NCBI RefSeq assembly: GCF_021869535.1
Contig: NW_026262734.1
Span: 74,400,339 to 74,464,338, forward strand
DNA: 64,000 nt
Origin: Mytilus californianus
Taxonomy: Eukaryota > Mollusca > Bivalvia > Mytilida > Mytilidae
Reading direction: 5' to 3'
The notes beneath the pieces were generated by a model that saw only the letters and a list, made by a program, of their open reading frames with translations, was not told the DNA's origin and did no database searches. The translations under genes were made by a program, and so were the position numbers. The number at the start of each line of letters is the position of its first letter. Position 1 is the stretch's first letter. Positions 45,948-58,018 of this stretch are shown here, piece after piece.

Positions 45948-47979
45948 GAAATCTATTTTTTTTTTGCAATCGAAGGAGACTAGCAAATTGCAAAATCATT
46001 TAAGTCTATAAATGAAAAGATACTTTCCAAAAAAACTTTCTTATTAGGTTTTGAAACCTTATATTGCGACAGGACTAACCTACAATTGAAAAATTACCCT
46101 CTTATTATTACAGGTAGGGTCGGATGTCTATCTTATATACTACAAATAGGGGCTATTCAAATGAATTTTGAAAAAGCTCATACATTAATTTATATGTTAT
46201 ATCTATTTAAGTATTTAACAATATCGACTGCATCTTTCATCCGCTTTCTCTTCCCTTTCCCAATCTGGTAGATTTTTTGCCTCTCCAATCTGTATAGACT
46301 TAATCAATTTTCTATCTCCATGTGCATTTCCTCACTTTTTTCATTCTCCTTAGATCTCTTGTTTAATTTCTCTTTCTACTTCATGCGTCTTACTATCTCT
46401 CTGGCACCCTTTCTCATTTAACTTATAAATATATAGACGAACTATTTACATATATATACATACATTAAATTGCGCACAGGTTTTTTTATTTGTTAATAAT
46501 CTCCATGCACAAGTTATTGCTATTTAAAAAAAATATAATATGCATATGAACAAATATTTTAATAATAAGATTAAAATCCTTGATAAAAAATATAAATGAT
46601 AATTCATCATACTGGTCCAATTTTGATTTTTTAACTTCGACCAGGCCTTGGAGAAGACATTTTTGAAGAAAGAACTAAAATAACACAGAAGTGTACTTTC
46701 TAGCTCATCTAGCCTTAAGCGTCATGCCAAGTATTGTCATTACTTAAAACCATTGGATATAAAAAAAAACCCATTAGATATCTTCTAAGAAACAATTTCG
46801 ACATTTAAACGAAATCTTTTACTAATGATACTGGGAAGATCCATAACTAATTTACAGTTTTTGTAATCAAACCCAAGTAAGAAATGACCACCACAAAGGA
46901 ACATAAATAGAACCATACACATAGTACATGCATGCAGGTTGTCAGATACCATCTCGCATATTAAAATCACATCAGGAAGAAATGACCTAATGTGTTCCTC
47001 TCCTAGTTATGAGTTTTGCTACAATATCCAAAATCAAAGTTGTGGAACATATTTTATTAGAATCGTTGGTAATCCATGCAATTAGTGTCTCCTCCATGAG
47101 AGTCTTGAACATTAAAACTAAATATTAAATAAACGACACTGCTAATTTTTAGTGTTTGGTACAGGTTGGCTATCACTGTACAACACAGTTTAACCATGGA
47201 AGTATTATATGTCAATATTATACTTCCATGGTTTAACATAGAACCCTATGGGAAAAACAGAGAACTATTTTTGTCAAAAAACACTGTCAAACATCCAAAT
47301 ATACTATCCACATTGATCTGTGTCCACACTTTTATAGTTTTAAGATAAAACGAAAAACGCAGAAAGGGAGAAAAATCAATATTTAAGGACAATTAATATT
47401 AAGGAGTTGATTTCCAATTAAGTTATCTTAACATATTTGTTGGTCGTATATGGCTGATCTATTTCCGCTAACATTTTCTTCAAATCTATAATACTTTTCA
47501 ATAGTCAAAAATCAAGTTTACAGTTTATTTATTTAATGACAATTAGTCGCATCTGGGACTTACATGAATAATACAGTCTCTTGGTCACAGGTTGTTAATT
47601 CCTTCATTTTTTTTTTAAATTCAAAGACTAATTGGTAGTTTTATTTACAAACAACAACATTAGTTTATTAAAATGCTTATTGTATTTCGATACTATGCGA
47701 ATAAAAGTCTTTGATGTGTTCATCAAAAGGCACATTTTGTTTTATGGTGTATAACAGGAGTGATTTATATTGTACAGTGTGCAAATGATTACTTGTACAT
47801 ATATACATTTTTTTTTTTTACTGAAAACCAAGTTATAATACTGTCTTTTTTTTTTGTCCACATATCCCTATATAAAATGTACAATCTAAGTTACAGTTAT
47901 GCGTTCATTTATTACGAGGAATTGTTAACAATATCAAAATTTCGTGTGTATATAAATATGAAATAAATATATGTATGCT
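45948..47979. other. Segment enclosed by the inverted repeat
   Basis: AT-rich, no supported gene. Bases about 46230-46430 are strongly pyrimidine-rich. A strong hairpin is listed at 47188-47237. It could be the interior of a foldback element. Confidence 0.4.
47188..47237. repeat. 18-bp-stem hairpin
   Basis: GTTTAACCATGGAAGTAT (47188-47205) pairs perfectly with ATACTTCCATGGTTTAAC (47220-47237); the 14-base loop is AT-rich. Confidence 0.85.
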
Positions 47980-48065
47980 CTTTTCGGTTCCTTTCTGTTC
48001 TTTTTGGTCCTTTTCGGTCCTTTTCTGTTCTTTTCTGTAAATCGTCGCTCTTTTCTGTAAATCGT
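47980..48065. repeat. 86-bp inverted repeat, right arm
   Basis: Pyrimidine-rich partner of 45862-45947. Confidence 0.88.
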
Positions 48066-48654
48066 TGGACCGTCTCCAAAATATTGAGAAATAAAGTATA
48101 GGACATGCATATTAGATTGCACATTGCTAGAACACAATGAAATATCCGTACCAATGTTAAAATCGTAATACAAATAGACAGGAAATACGAAAAAAGTCCA
48201 AAAAGCTTTGCATAACAAATATATGCTCGAAACGTATACATATTTATAAAGGTGCATATCACGTATGTTTACATCATTGTTATTTTCTGACCTGAAGAAT
48301 TCTCATAAAACTTATCTGGTGCATATATCTCCTCTACAAAGTTATATTCGTATTTAGCAGTCTGTGCCAAAAAAAAAAAGAACAACCACTTATAAAGTTA
48401 CTATCTTACTTATACTCCGAGTTTGTATCAACTATGAAATATGTATAGATGACCTGCTCGTTATTGCCTTATTGAAAAATATCACTGAAAAGTATGTTAG
48501 TGTGGTCGACACGTTGCTAAATGCTGTATATCATATATGACAGAAAAGCAACATGAAATTTCATGAAAAGTATGCAGTTAAATGGTTACAAAATGTTGAT
48601 TATAGCTACTCAAATGTTCCTAAACCGCATTTTTCTTCACCAGCAGACTTTACT
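48066..48654. other. Non-coding stretch
   Basis: No supported feature. Confidence 0.4.
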
Positions 48655-49600
48655 ATATAGATATAAGAAGATGTGGTAAGAGTGCCAATGAGACAACTCT
48701 CCATCCAAGTCAAAATATATAAAAGTAAAATATTATAGGTCAAAGTACGGACTTCAACACGGAGCCTTGGCTCACACCGAACAGCAAGCTATAAAGAGCC
48801 CCAAAAATTACTAGTGTAAAACAATTCAAACGGGAAAACCAACGGTCTAATCTATATAAAAAACGAGGTACGAGAAACACTTATGAACCACATCAACAAA
48901 CGACAACTACTGAACATCAGATTCCTGACTTAGGACAGGTGCAAACAATTGCAGCGGGTTTAAACGTTTTAATGGTACCAAACATTCACCCTTATCTGAA
49001 ATAACAGTGTAACATCACAACATAGAAAGACACACTATAAAATATCAATTGAAATGGCTTTATTCAATCAAAAGACATATTAACACCAGTGAACATACAC
49101 TGAACAAATAAATTTGATCTATGATACAATGTAAATACAAAATAAATAAACTAAGGGAAGAATAATTAAAGTAACATGTTATACCGCTGTGAAATGTTAA
49201 ACAATTTAAGAAAAACAATATGCTTGAACAAAAATATCAGCCATTTGCAATTACTTTAAACACAGGTAAATGAAAATAATTTTGTTGTTAGGTATACGTG
49301 TATAGTTCAAATGGAGAAAGGAAATATTTTTACAAAATAAATAACTTTGATGTTCATAGTACGAAGAAGCGAAAATTTAAAGTTATACCAAACACTTATC
49401 AAAGCTGGTATATAGACCAGATATAACCCTGAATAAGTAAACATTCAATAACAAAAAAGCATAACAATTAGTATCAACAGGTCAAATAAACAAGAAAGTA
49501 CGATTTGAGAGTACTCGCAGTTACTGACAGCTAGTTAAAAGCCAAACACAATTAATAATAAAAAATCATAGCTATATACAGTAAGATTACTAAGTGTACG
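48655..49600 (-). mobile_element. Retroelement 3' untranslated region, solo
   Basis: Minus-strand tail of the 14.07-15.08 kb subfamily: terminus (GTGCCAATGAGACAACTCTC), CAACAAACGACAACTACTGA, CCTGACTTAGGACAGG and GAGAGTACTCGCAGTTACTG, in the same order as 14.08-14.62 kb. The RT part is absent, so it is a strongly 5'-truncated insertion. Confidence 0.72.
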
Positions 49601-51157
49601 CACACTCGGTGGAGGAAAGGAGATTTTAACCCAAGATAAATTCCACTTCAATGGGCTTTATTTTTCGGAATTTTAGCAATTTCTGCTTATTATCGCGTGC
49701 ATAGCGGAGAATTTGATCTCGCTGAGGATAGCATCCATGGCGTACTCAAATCCGTAATTGATTGAAATTATAAAACCCAACCCGAAATAATCCGATTGAG
49801 TTCACTAAAAAGATCAGAAATCATCCAGCATTTGCATATTTAGTTTAAGAGACCCTTAAGTATCAAGAAAATAAACAGATCATACCCTAAATTATCCGAA
49901 TTTAACTTAGCATAAATCGAATAAAATTTACTTAGACGAACATGTGACAAAAGGGAATTTGCATAGAATTACAATACACGTACCCAAAATCTGACATTCT
50001 GACAAAAAGGCTACCCAAAATCTGCTTTCAAGACCATTGCAGACCCGAAAGACCAATGCCAACCCAAATTTCTTGAAACTCAAAAAAATGCCCAGAATTT
50101 GCCTCACATAAACTGAAGTTATCCCCCAACCCTCCCAGTTCACCCGAGAAGACAGCCATCACTCGTAACCAACCTAGGTTTACACATACATACCTAGACC
50201 TGACAGCAAAATAAAGCGTAATTAAACAATGATCTATTATTAATGCTTTCGTTCGATATAGGTGACTCGCGGCTTAACGTCAGCCCGAGAGCAAATATTT
50301 CATGTTTACGACAACAAATAAACCATATAAAAGCAAATCATTTCATAAGTGTAAACCTCATATAATCTACAGAAAATGGTTTAAATACAAGAAATTCTTA
50401 CCTTGTTTATTTTATTTGTCCTTTCTCTCCGCTTCAGTGGTACCCCATTCCCGGTAGCGATGATACACAGTGTTCAATCAGCTGTGGTGAGGCATTCTTT
50501 AAAAAACAGCTATAACCTGTCAGCAACGGATTTTGTTGTTCAAAATACAATTATGTCTTAAAATTTAACCATCTTATTGGTTTTATGTATTATTATATAA
50601 TAACTTATAGAACGGAATACAAAAGGACATGGGAGAGTGACAACGATCTAATGTGTACATTGTATTTGTTGTGAATTTAGAATTTGTCTAGTCGATGAGG
50701 TCCAGCAGGAAACACTTTATTGTGTAAGTAGTGTAGATGTAGAATATTATGTATGACGCTTCACTGATAGTAATACTAGTATAATATTCACGTTTACAAT
50801 ATCCGCTTTATGAAGCTTGACTGCCTTGAATAAACCATGATCCTTTCAAAATTCTAAAAGAGGAGTGCACAGGTAAGAGAAGAAATTTAAAAAAAAATCC
50901 TTATAAATACTGGATACACATACATATTTTGTTTAAATCTCGTCTCGTACCAGTGAGTTAGTGCACAAGACAACCATTGCTATTTAGACACAAATACGTA
51001 AGTTTTCATTAATATTGGTTGTTTGTTTGTGATTGTTTATTGTTTTATCCTGCATTCAGCGAACAATTGTACCTATAACAGGTATACAAATAAATTATTG
51101 CTTTATTTGTACGTTTAAAGTCTTCTGGTACTCCGCTTCCATATTGAGCAAACAGTA
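49601..51157. other. Non-coding stretch
   Basis: No recognised gene. A minus-strand frame at 49928-50143 (MNWEGWGITSVYVRQILGIF...) has no supporting motif. Confidence 0.4.
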
Positions 51158-51421
51158 ATGCTAATATTTCTTTTGCGTGTCAGTTCATTTTGGGGTCCTC
51201 TTCGCGGTCTGCGTTTAAACTATGTCGATTTCTTTGAAAAATCAGAGACAACTATTTGGATTGAAATAACTAAACCTTTAAGTACCGGGTGTAAAATAAA
51301 AGATAAAAACAATATATTCACATTGTCAGACATATATAATGTATTTGTACGCGCTTTTCTTCCTGTTTCTAAAGCTCGTACAAATAAATTTTATATTTCC
51401 GACAATGTACATAGATATTAA
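51158..51421 (+). CDS. Unrecognised 87-residue frame crossing a duplication border
   Basis: It reads MLIFLLRVSSFWGPLRGLRL, FEKSETTIWIEITKPLS and NVFVRAFLPVSKARTNKFYI to TAA 51419. It crosses the left border (51352) of the 1,577-bp repeat without a break. This fits, but does not prove, the idea that this border is ancestral. No known domain; it may be a chance frame. Confidence 0.2.
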   Translation: MLIFLLRVSSFWGPLRGLRLNYVDFFEKSETTIWIEITKPLSTGCKIKDKNNIFTLSDIYNVFVRAFLPVSKARTNKFYISDNVHRY

Positions 51422-52928
51422 AATATAAATTTTTATTTCAATTTTATTTAATTTGTTGGAAAACGCAATCTGAGTTTAATTCAGATCTATCGTTAATAGA
51501 CCAGTTTCACATAAGCGACTCATCAACCCTGATCTCGAAATCATATGCGCGTTTTAGTTTAAATCCCGCGATAATTATAACTCGAATAATTCAAGCCCTT
51601 TCCGTGTCCGATTATCTCCCACACGAGGGCTTGAACTCCTTATGATCATTGGCCGCGTCGCCTGCTCTCTGTGAGAGAGAGCCAATCGGTGGCGATCAGG
51701 ATAATGAGTCTGCGCAACTGTCTTGTAATTGTCTTACCAATCACGTGTGTTCAATTAACACAAATCCGATAATAATTAATTAACCTCAATTAACATCAGT
51801 TTACATCATTTAACATCAATTAACATCCGGAACTCCTCCTTCTTTAGCTGCCAACTTAAATAAAAATTCCCGTATTGCATAGCGGTGTGAATTTTCCGGT
51901 TGACGGTCTTTATCGAGGAAGACGTTCAGGCGTTAATGTAGCCTTCGTAGATCAGCGGAATATAACGACTGAATTATTCGGGTTACGATAATTAACGATA
52001 TCATACGTGACAGGGGGCTATCCAATTTACCCTTATATTTGACAACACAATTATAACAAGTTGCTTTTTTTTTTTAAAAAGACAATACGTGAACCGTAGA
52101 ACTTTTTTATCCTAATTATTAATTAACTAAATCAAAAATTAATATCTCAGTGTTTTCATGGCCATGTATGTGCAGGATGATATTTTCTTTTTATTGTAAA
52201 TCACGACAATTTGAAAGTGGTGTTAAATATAAATTGAGGAGAAAATAAATAGGGAAGGTGTCCATGGGACACAGATGATGCACCCGCTTGCATATCATAT
52301 AAAGTTATAAAGGGACATAACTAAAGAACGGTAAAAGTGACACTACTCAAATTTGTAGTTGATCTGACTTTTGTGGTATTATGTATTATGTATAAGTCTT
52401 TCAACATTTGGTTGAGGCAAACTTCAGTTATAGAACGGAATCTTTTACGTTTGTATAGGGGCATAACTCTAGAACAGTAAACGTGACACCACCAAAATTT
52501 CAACTTGATCTGTGATTTGGAGGTAATAAACATTGTGTATAAGTCTCATAATATTTTGTTGAGGAAAACTAAAGTTATAGAACGGAAACGAAAAATTCAG
52601 CAATTTTTCATTTGAAAAGGGGCATAACTCTAGAACAGATAAAGTGACGCCACCAAAATTCAAACGTAATCTGTATTTTGTGGTAATAAGCATTATTTAT
52701 AAGTTTCATAACATTTGGTAGAGGCAAATTATAGTAAGAGCAATTCAAAAATTCATAAAATTAATCTAAGACATAATTAATAAGGCATTGCGAACTGGTC
52801 AGAAAGGAGAAATTAATGTTCTTTACCGACCAATCATCAATAAGTGTAACTCTCTAACGAGACGCATTGAGAGATTGCTTGGTTTAATTATAAAACCATT
52901 ATTGAAGAGGTTTAACTTTTACATTCGA
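51352..52928 (+). repeat. 1,577-bp direct repeat, left copy
   Basis: Matches 58025-59601 at a constant offset of 6,673, with about ten substitutions seen by eye. Contents in order: unassigned GC-richer sequence with GTGAGAGAGAGCC and TTAACATCAATTAACATC, three ~150-bp repeats (52305-52735), and the start of a Penelope RT fragment (52787-52928) cut at FNFYIR. Its right edge touches the pLTR-like repeat of the inserted element. Confidence 0.93.
52305..52735 (+). repeat. Three ~150-bp tandem units
   Basis: Each has GGGGCATAACTCTAGAACAG or a variant, GTGACACCACCAAAATT, TGATCTGTGATTTGG, GTATAAGTCTCATAA and TTATAGAACGGAA. The same block occurs at 58978-59408 in the right copy. Confidence 0.85.
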
Positions 52929-53072
52929 ATAGTTTTATAAAAAGACCATAAACCCACTTATTCATGGTATGGTATCAATATTTCTGACCTGACACTACGT
53001 ACTTTTTTTTGCTTAATTCTTTAGAATTTAATATGCAATGTTTCGGGTTCTTTCGGGAGTATTCCCAGGTAA
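52928..53072 (-). repeat. pLTR-like 145-bp terminal repeat, 3' copy
   Basis: Direct repeat of 57874-58018 (offset 4,946), running from AATAGTTTTATAAAAAGACC to ATTCCCAGGTAA on the plus strand. Placed at both ends of the Penelope-like insert, as partial pLTRs of this element class are. Confidence 0.85.
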
Positions 53073-53083
53073 ACCCTCATCAG
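53040..53083 (-). ncRNA. Hammerhead-like core in the pLTR region
   Basis: On the minus strand: CTGATGA (53083-53077), then GGGTT pairing with AACCC (53076-53072 with 53049-53045) around an internal GGGAATACTCCC hairpin, then GAAAC (53044-53040). This is the CTGATGA / helix II / GAAA half of a hammerhead, at the place where Penelope-like elements carry one. Helix III, the NUH triplet and helix I could not be assigned with confidence. The 5' repeat copy stops within helix II, so only this end keeps the whole core. Confidence 0.5.
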
Positions 53084-53595
53084 AGGCCGACCTTTATGTA
53101 TTTATTTCATATCTAATATCATAGATAGATGTTTGTCTGTTTCATAACAGTTTTTTTTTAAATTTATTAACTACACGTGCATATAGGTCTACGTTGTAGC
53201 TAGTCTTTTTACAGACTGAAGAAACTGACCAAGTTGATCAGCACTTTTGTTTAATTAATGAATAGACTTATTGTCTTTATTTTTATCACTAATTACTTCA
53301 ACATAAGTCTACACGGGATATAGTAAAGATAGTATTTATCAATGTCATATTGTTGAATTCAGGGTATACTGGCGTGTTTGTTTTATCATCTATATGATAA
53401 TATACAAAAGTCTCCATGTTTAGCATTTGAAGAAATATGTGTAGGTACCCTGCCGGGTAGAAACATGGACATATAAGAATTCGTCGGTTATCTCAGATAC
53501 GTGATCTATTGAAATAAATCGGTGTCATGTCTTTATTACAACTGTTTCACAGTATACACTATATTATAAAGCCTCCTGTGGAGGGGTTCTTCGAC

Positions 53596-55400
53596 TTAAT
53601 GATTAATTATCATGTCGCTAATATTCTTATTGTTTTTGAAACCCATATCTGGTTTAGATTTAAATATTTGTTTGGCAATCGGATCTTTCCGAATTATATA
53701 CCAGAACTTTTTTATAATCTTTTTAAGATATTCAGCATTCTAATGATACGTTGTAATGAACATATTTCTGCCTGTTATTTTATTTTATTCTTATATTGTT
53801 TCTTCCGAAGTTTTAACTGTCTATCTTCGTGACGAAATTTTTGTGCAAAATTTGACTGACAATTTATTTCGTGTATCCCCGTCTAGATAATTTATCTATA
53901 AACAGTTTAATACGTTTATTAAATTCGTCCTTATTGCGGTGAACCGTTTTCCTTTAAACAATACAACATATAAGAATTTCATAGTATGAGTATTTATTTC
54001 AAACGTGAATTTCAGCAGGTTATGTTTCTGATTTGCTATTTCAAATAGTTGTTTAATTTGCTCACTGCTTCCATTAAATATAATAAAGCCCTCATCTCTC
54101 ATTCGTTTATGAAATTTAATATTATCTTTGTATGGATATTGTTCTATAATATTATTTATATGGTCAAATATAGCAATATCAGATATTTCCGGGGAAGCAA
54201 CTCCGCCCATTGAAACGCCAACAATTTGTTTATATGCATTTTCATTAAAAGTAAACTCATTTTTTGTCAGTAAAATACTGAGAATATCAAGTAGACTTTC
54301 TGTAGATGGTCTTTTAATATCATATTCTTGATTTACATGGTCTGTAAGCGTATTTTCTATAGCCGTTTTAATTTCATTGAAATTAAGATTAGTATATAAC
54401 GATGTTATATCATAGGAAACAAGTAAATCACTCTGTTCCGTGTGAGTATTTTCTATGTATCTGATAAAATCGCTAGTATCTGATAGATATGTATCTTGTG
54501 TCTTCACCAGTGGAAGAAGAAAATAATCTAGGTATTTTCCAATATTTAGTAGTGGTCCCGAGCATTGGCTAATAATCGGTCGACCTGGTACATGTACTTT
54601 TTCTTTATTCATACATTTATTTTGGTACATTTCTAATGTTTCCGTACTAAGTTTGTGAATCTTAGGAAGGAAGTAGGCTTTTGGAGTTTTAAATGTTTTA
54701 CCTTCTTCTCGTAAGAATTTGAAAGACATTTCGTCTATTTCATCATTTTCTTCCATACGGTATACCATTTTATTGACTATTTTTCTGGTGTTTTCTATGT
54801 CAATATTTATTATTTTAGTATAGTGAATGCCGTCATTTAATTGGGATTCGCCTTCAATAAGATAACACGTTTATTCTGTATTACAGTTGTGTTATTTTTA
54901 TCGGCTTTATGAATACATATAGTATTGTCGATTTTTAATTTCTGTATGCATTCACGTTCCGATTTAGACATATTGTATTTAATCTTCGGCATATATTTTG
55001 ATAGTTCGTGTTTTGTGTAGAAAATGTATTTTTCTATTGAATTATCGCCAATGATTGGAACTTGAAAGTTAGACTTAATTTTGAAAGGGTGGTTTTTAGT
55101 TGCTATGCGTACATTAGTACCGAAATAATATTCCAGTCGCAACGACCTCTCAAATGATTGAAAATCTTTTATCAATTGTCTGTGGTTACATTTGTTTGTA
55201 GGAACAAATTTTAAACCTTTTGCTATAACTTTAAATTCAGTTTCAGTTATATCTCTTTTAGATAAGTTAAGGACGAACTCTTTATGAAAGTTTAGGTCCC
55301 GTTTCTTATTTTCAATAGCAAGATTGTGTTTAAATCTTATATGCTTATTCTTTGTTTTATTTCTTTTCTTGTTTTTATAATATCTTCTAGTATGACCCAT
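53596..55400 (-). pseudogene. Penelope-like reverse transcriptase, frameshifted
   Basis: ATG at 55400 (MGHTRRYYKNKKRNKTKNK, basic N-terminus) leads through LKFVPTNKCNHRQLIKDFQ and ICIHKADKNNTTVI; a shift near 54850 continues as EGESQLNDGIHYTK and then to the clean frame 54768-53896. RT motifs: KAYFLPKIHKL, GRPIISQCSGPL, SYDITSLYTNL (motif A Asp), QIVGVSMGGVASPEISDI (motif B) and, for motif C, KRMRDEGFIIFNGS, where the usual second Asp is Glu. A second shift near 53943 continues as HRNKDEFNKRIKLFIDKLSR and, after stops, FWYIIRKDPIAKQIF. Frameshifts and the Asp-to-Glu change argue that it is inactive. Confidence 0.85.
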
Positions 55401-55674
55401 GATTATCAATGGTGTCAGTGATCAATGGCAGAATTGCGCTTTGTTGAAATAAAGGTCATTATTAGAGCCTTATGTAAATTGAATAATAGATGATAATTAT
55501 TACGGCAACCAATCGAATTCTTCGATTTGGGAATATAGGCGTAGCCACTGGTAGATAGGCATACACTTCTTATTTCTGTATTGGTGTTATTATTTATATT
55601 CCCTTAGGAATATTAACTAGTGACTTCTTTTAATTTTCACTGCCATGTATTTCATTTGTATTTATTAAAACACT

Positions 55675-56440
55675 AATTGTAAGCTTTCTCAATGAGATAC
55701 ACTGATGAATGATTTATTGTTTGTTTCTTGATGTCCAGTGGCACATATTTCATGTATCTTTAGGACGATGATAATGAGATGACATAATTTCGTCTGCTAG
55801 TATAATAGCATAACTTCCGTTGATATCATGATGTATGATTGATTGTTGTTTGTATAACGTCCAGTGGCACATATTTCATGTATGTTTAGGACGATGATAA
55901 TGTGATGACATAAGTTCGTCTACTAGTATAATAGTATAACTTCCGTTGATATAATGATGTATGATTGATTGTTGTTAGTTTAATGTCCAGTAGCATATAT
56001 TACATGTTGGTTTAGGACACTGCTATTGTGATCACTTGAGGGTGTTTGCTAGTATTATAGTACATACTTTCCTTTTATGTTAACTTGTTATCAATTTCGA
56101 TGTTACCTTCTAAGGTTTGACATGATATAGCGATGAAAGATGGTTGTTTGCTAATATAATAGTATAACTTCCATACTCCATTGACAAACATATTCATTTA
56201 ATATGTGTTTGATTCAAGGGTTTGACATGATATAACGATGAAGCATGGTTGTTTGCTAGTATAATAGTATAACTTCCATAATTCATTGACAATCATAGTT
56301 GTAGTTTTTTGTTTGTTTTTTGGTTAGTTGTTCATGTTCCTTCTAGGGTTTTACATGATATAACGATGAAACATGGTTGCTTGCTAGTTTAATAGTATAA
56401 CTTCCATATTTCATTGATAATCAATATTTAAGTACTTGAT
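55675..56440 (-). repeat. Six-unit imperfect tandem array between the two ORFs
   Basis: Six units of about 100-130 bp share the core GCTAGTATAATAGTATAACT (near 55796, 55921, 56048, 56150, 56252, 56381). The three at 55.68-56.06 kb also share GATTGATTGTTGTTTG and GTCCAGTGGCACATATTTCA; the other three share TTGACATGATATAACGATGA. Confidence 0.8.
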
Positions 56441-56570
56441 CAGATGACTCTCATTAATCAATGATAAACAAAATTGAGTTGTGAAAACATATAATTATGA
56501 ACTGTATAGTATTAATACATGTATATACATAGTTTAGAAGTTCACAACAAGGTATGTTTATTCACTAGTG

Positions 56571-57270
56571 TTAGCGCCTTTTTATAAGGTCCTTGAACAT
56601 ACTCAGCAGGTCATTGTTTTTAGATTCATTGTCTCTTTGTTTTCTAGATCTGTTTTTGGGAGTCTTATCCCGTCTTTCGTTCCTGGAGTATGGGGTTCTT
56701 CTTTCGTCCCTTTCTCTGGTTGGCCCTCTAGGGCTCTCTTTGTCAGAACGGGATTTGTGTCTCATGTCCGTAATGAACTTTCTCAACTTTAATGTGTACT
56801 CTTCATTAATATTGTTGGCCTCTTTGGCTAGTTTAGTCCTAGCCTCTCCACTTGGTGGGCTGTTGATAACAAAGAACGATATTCCTGTGTTTAACACGGT
56901 ACTGATGGTGGAATTTAGTTCTTGCACGCGGGTACCTAGTATATTAAGCACCGACTGATATGCCTGTTCTTTGGCCTCTATCAGACATTTATCCATTGGC
57001 TCTTTCAGAGCTTCAAAGTTTTCTTTGTTGCCATAGTTAGGCCTAAATGAAATGTTCAGACACAAAAAAATTGTCACTCTCTCTGTTAAATTTCATTCTG
57101 TGAATCAGTGTCAGGAGCGGAAATCTGGTATCATTCAGTTTCCTGACTTCTGAAATAGTGTCATCAATAATTTCCAAATCACTTCTGGCATTTTGACCAC
57201 ATGGAGGCATTTCATCATCCATCAAGTCTAGGCTATCAGTATCAATATCGATGTCTACTTTAATGTCCAT
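56571..57270 (-). pseudogene. Candidate ORF1 of the Penelope-like element
   Basis: ATG at 57270 reads an acidic start (MDIKVDIDIDTDSLDLMDDE), then NDTRFPLLTLIHRMKF. A T7 run near 57064-57070 shifts the frame; with six T it continues as RPNYGNKENFEALKEPMDKC, a helical Glu/Lys region (KEQAYQSVLNILGTRVQELN), INSPPSGEARTKLAKEANNI, and a strongly basic tail (RDERRTPYSRNERRDKTPKN, KDLIKRR) to the stop at 56571. About 230 residues. Helical plus basic layout resembles retroelement nucleic-acid-binding ORF1/Gag-like proteins, but I recognise no domain. It is upstream of the RT ORF on the same strand within the insert. Confidence 0.6.
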
Positions 57271-57873
57271 AATTATTGCATATGTAACAGATAAATACCA
57301 TGCATCCCTATTTATGGGGGCATATCACCTGATTAGTGGTGACAGGATCATAAATTAAATATCACACTATTCATTTGTGTTTTATATTGTCCTGTATTGT
57401 GTGACAATATTATTGTCATTATTGTCACCTCCCAATTCGATGAAACGGGATTATTATCATTTAATTAATTATTTAATAAAAAATATGATTCAACATCATT
57501 TTTAGATGTACATATTATTTTCCTGTATGTTCTATACATAGGTTTTATTTTTGTATTATATTATTTTATTTTATATATTTTATATTTATGTCACTTCATT
57601 GTGTATACATAGATATTAGTTATTCACTTAACTTATATATCAGATTTCTGTTATTTACATAACATGGTATATGTATATTGTATAGGATGTACAATATTAT
57701 AAACATATAGAAGGATGCATACTATTGCATTGTGCATATAGTATAGTGTCGTACGTAGTTTCTCGATCAGAAATACGTCGTACCATAGCATAAATAAGGA
57801 TAAAAAATTCTATAATTAAATAGAACCTGATTCAACGGGTGAGATCACAACTAGTGAAATATTCACCGTATCA
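57271..57873 (-). other. Leader region of the Penelope-like element
   Basis: AT-rich, no coding frame. It lies between the 5' terminal repeat and candidate ORF1 and may hold the element's promoter. Confidence 0.45.
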
Positions 57874-58018
57874 AATAGTTTTATAAAAAGACCATAAACC
57901 CACTTATTCATGGTATGGTATCAATATTTCTGACCTGACACTACGTACTTTTTATTGCTTAATTCTTTAGAATTTAATATGCAATGTTTCGGGTTCTTTC
58001 GGGAGTATTCCCAGGTAA
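57874..58018 (-). repeat. pLTR-like 145-bp terminal repeat, 5' copy
   Basis: Partner of 52928-53072. It ends (minus-strand 5' side) at TTACCTGGGAATACTCCC, inside the hammerhead-like helix II; six unmatched bases (58019-58024) separate it from the right 1,577-bp repeat. Confidence 0.85.

Noticed and set aside
47912-48262. Two overlapping Lys/Arg-rich minus-strand frames
   Set aside because: Their charged segment is the translation of the purine-rich inverted-repeat arm, not a conserved protein.
56593-56958. 121-codon plus-strand frame rich in Leu/Ser
   Set aside because: Antisense to the basic tail of the candidate Penelope ORF1; its composition mirrors the Arg/Glu-rich minus frame.
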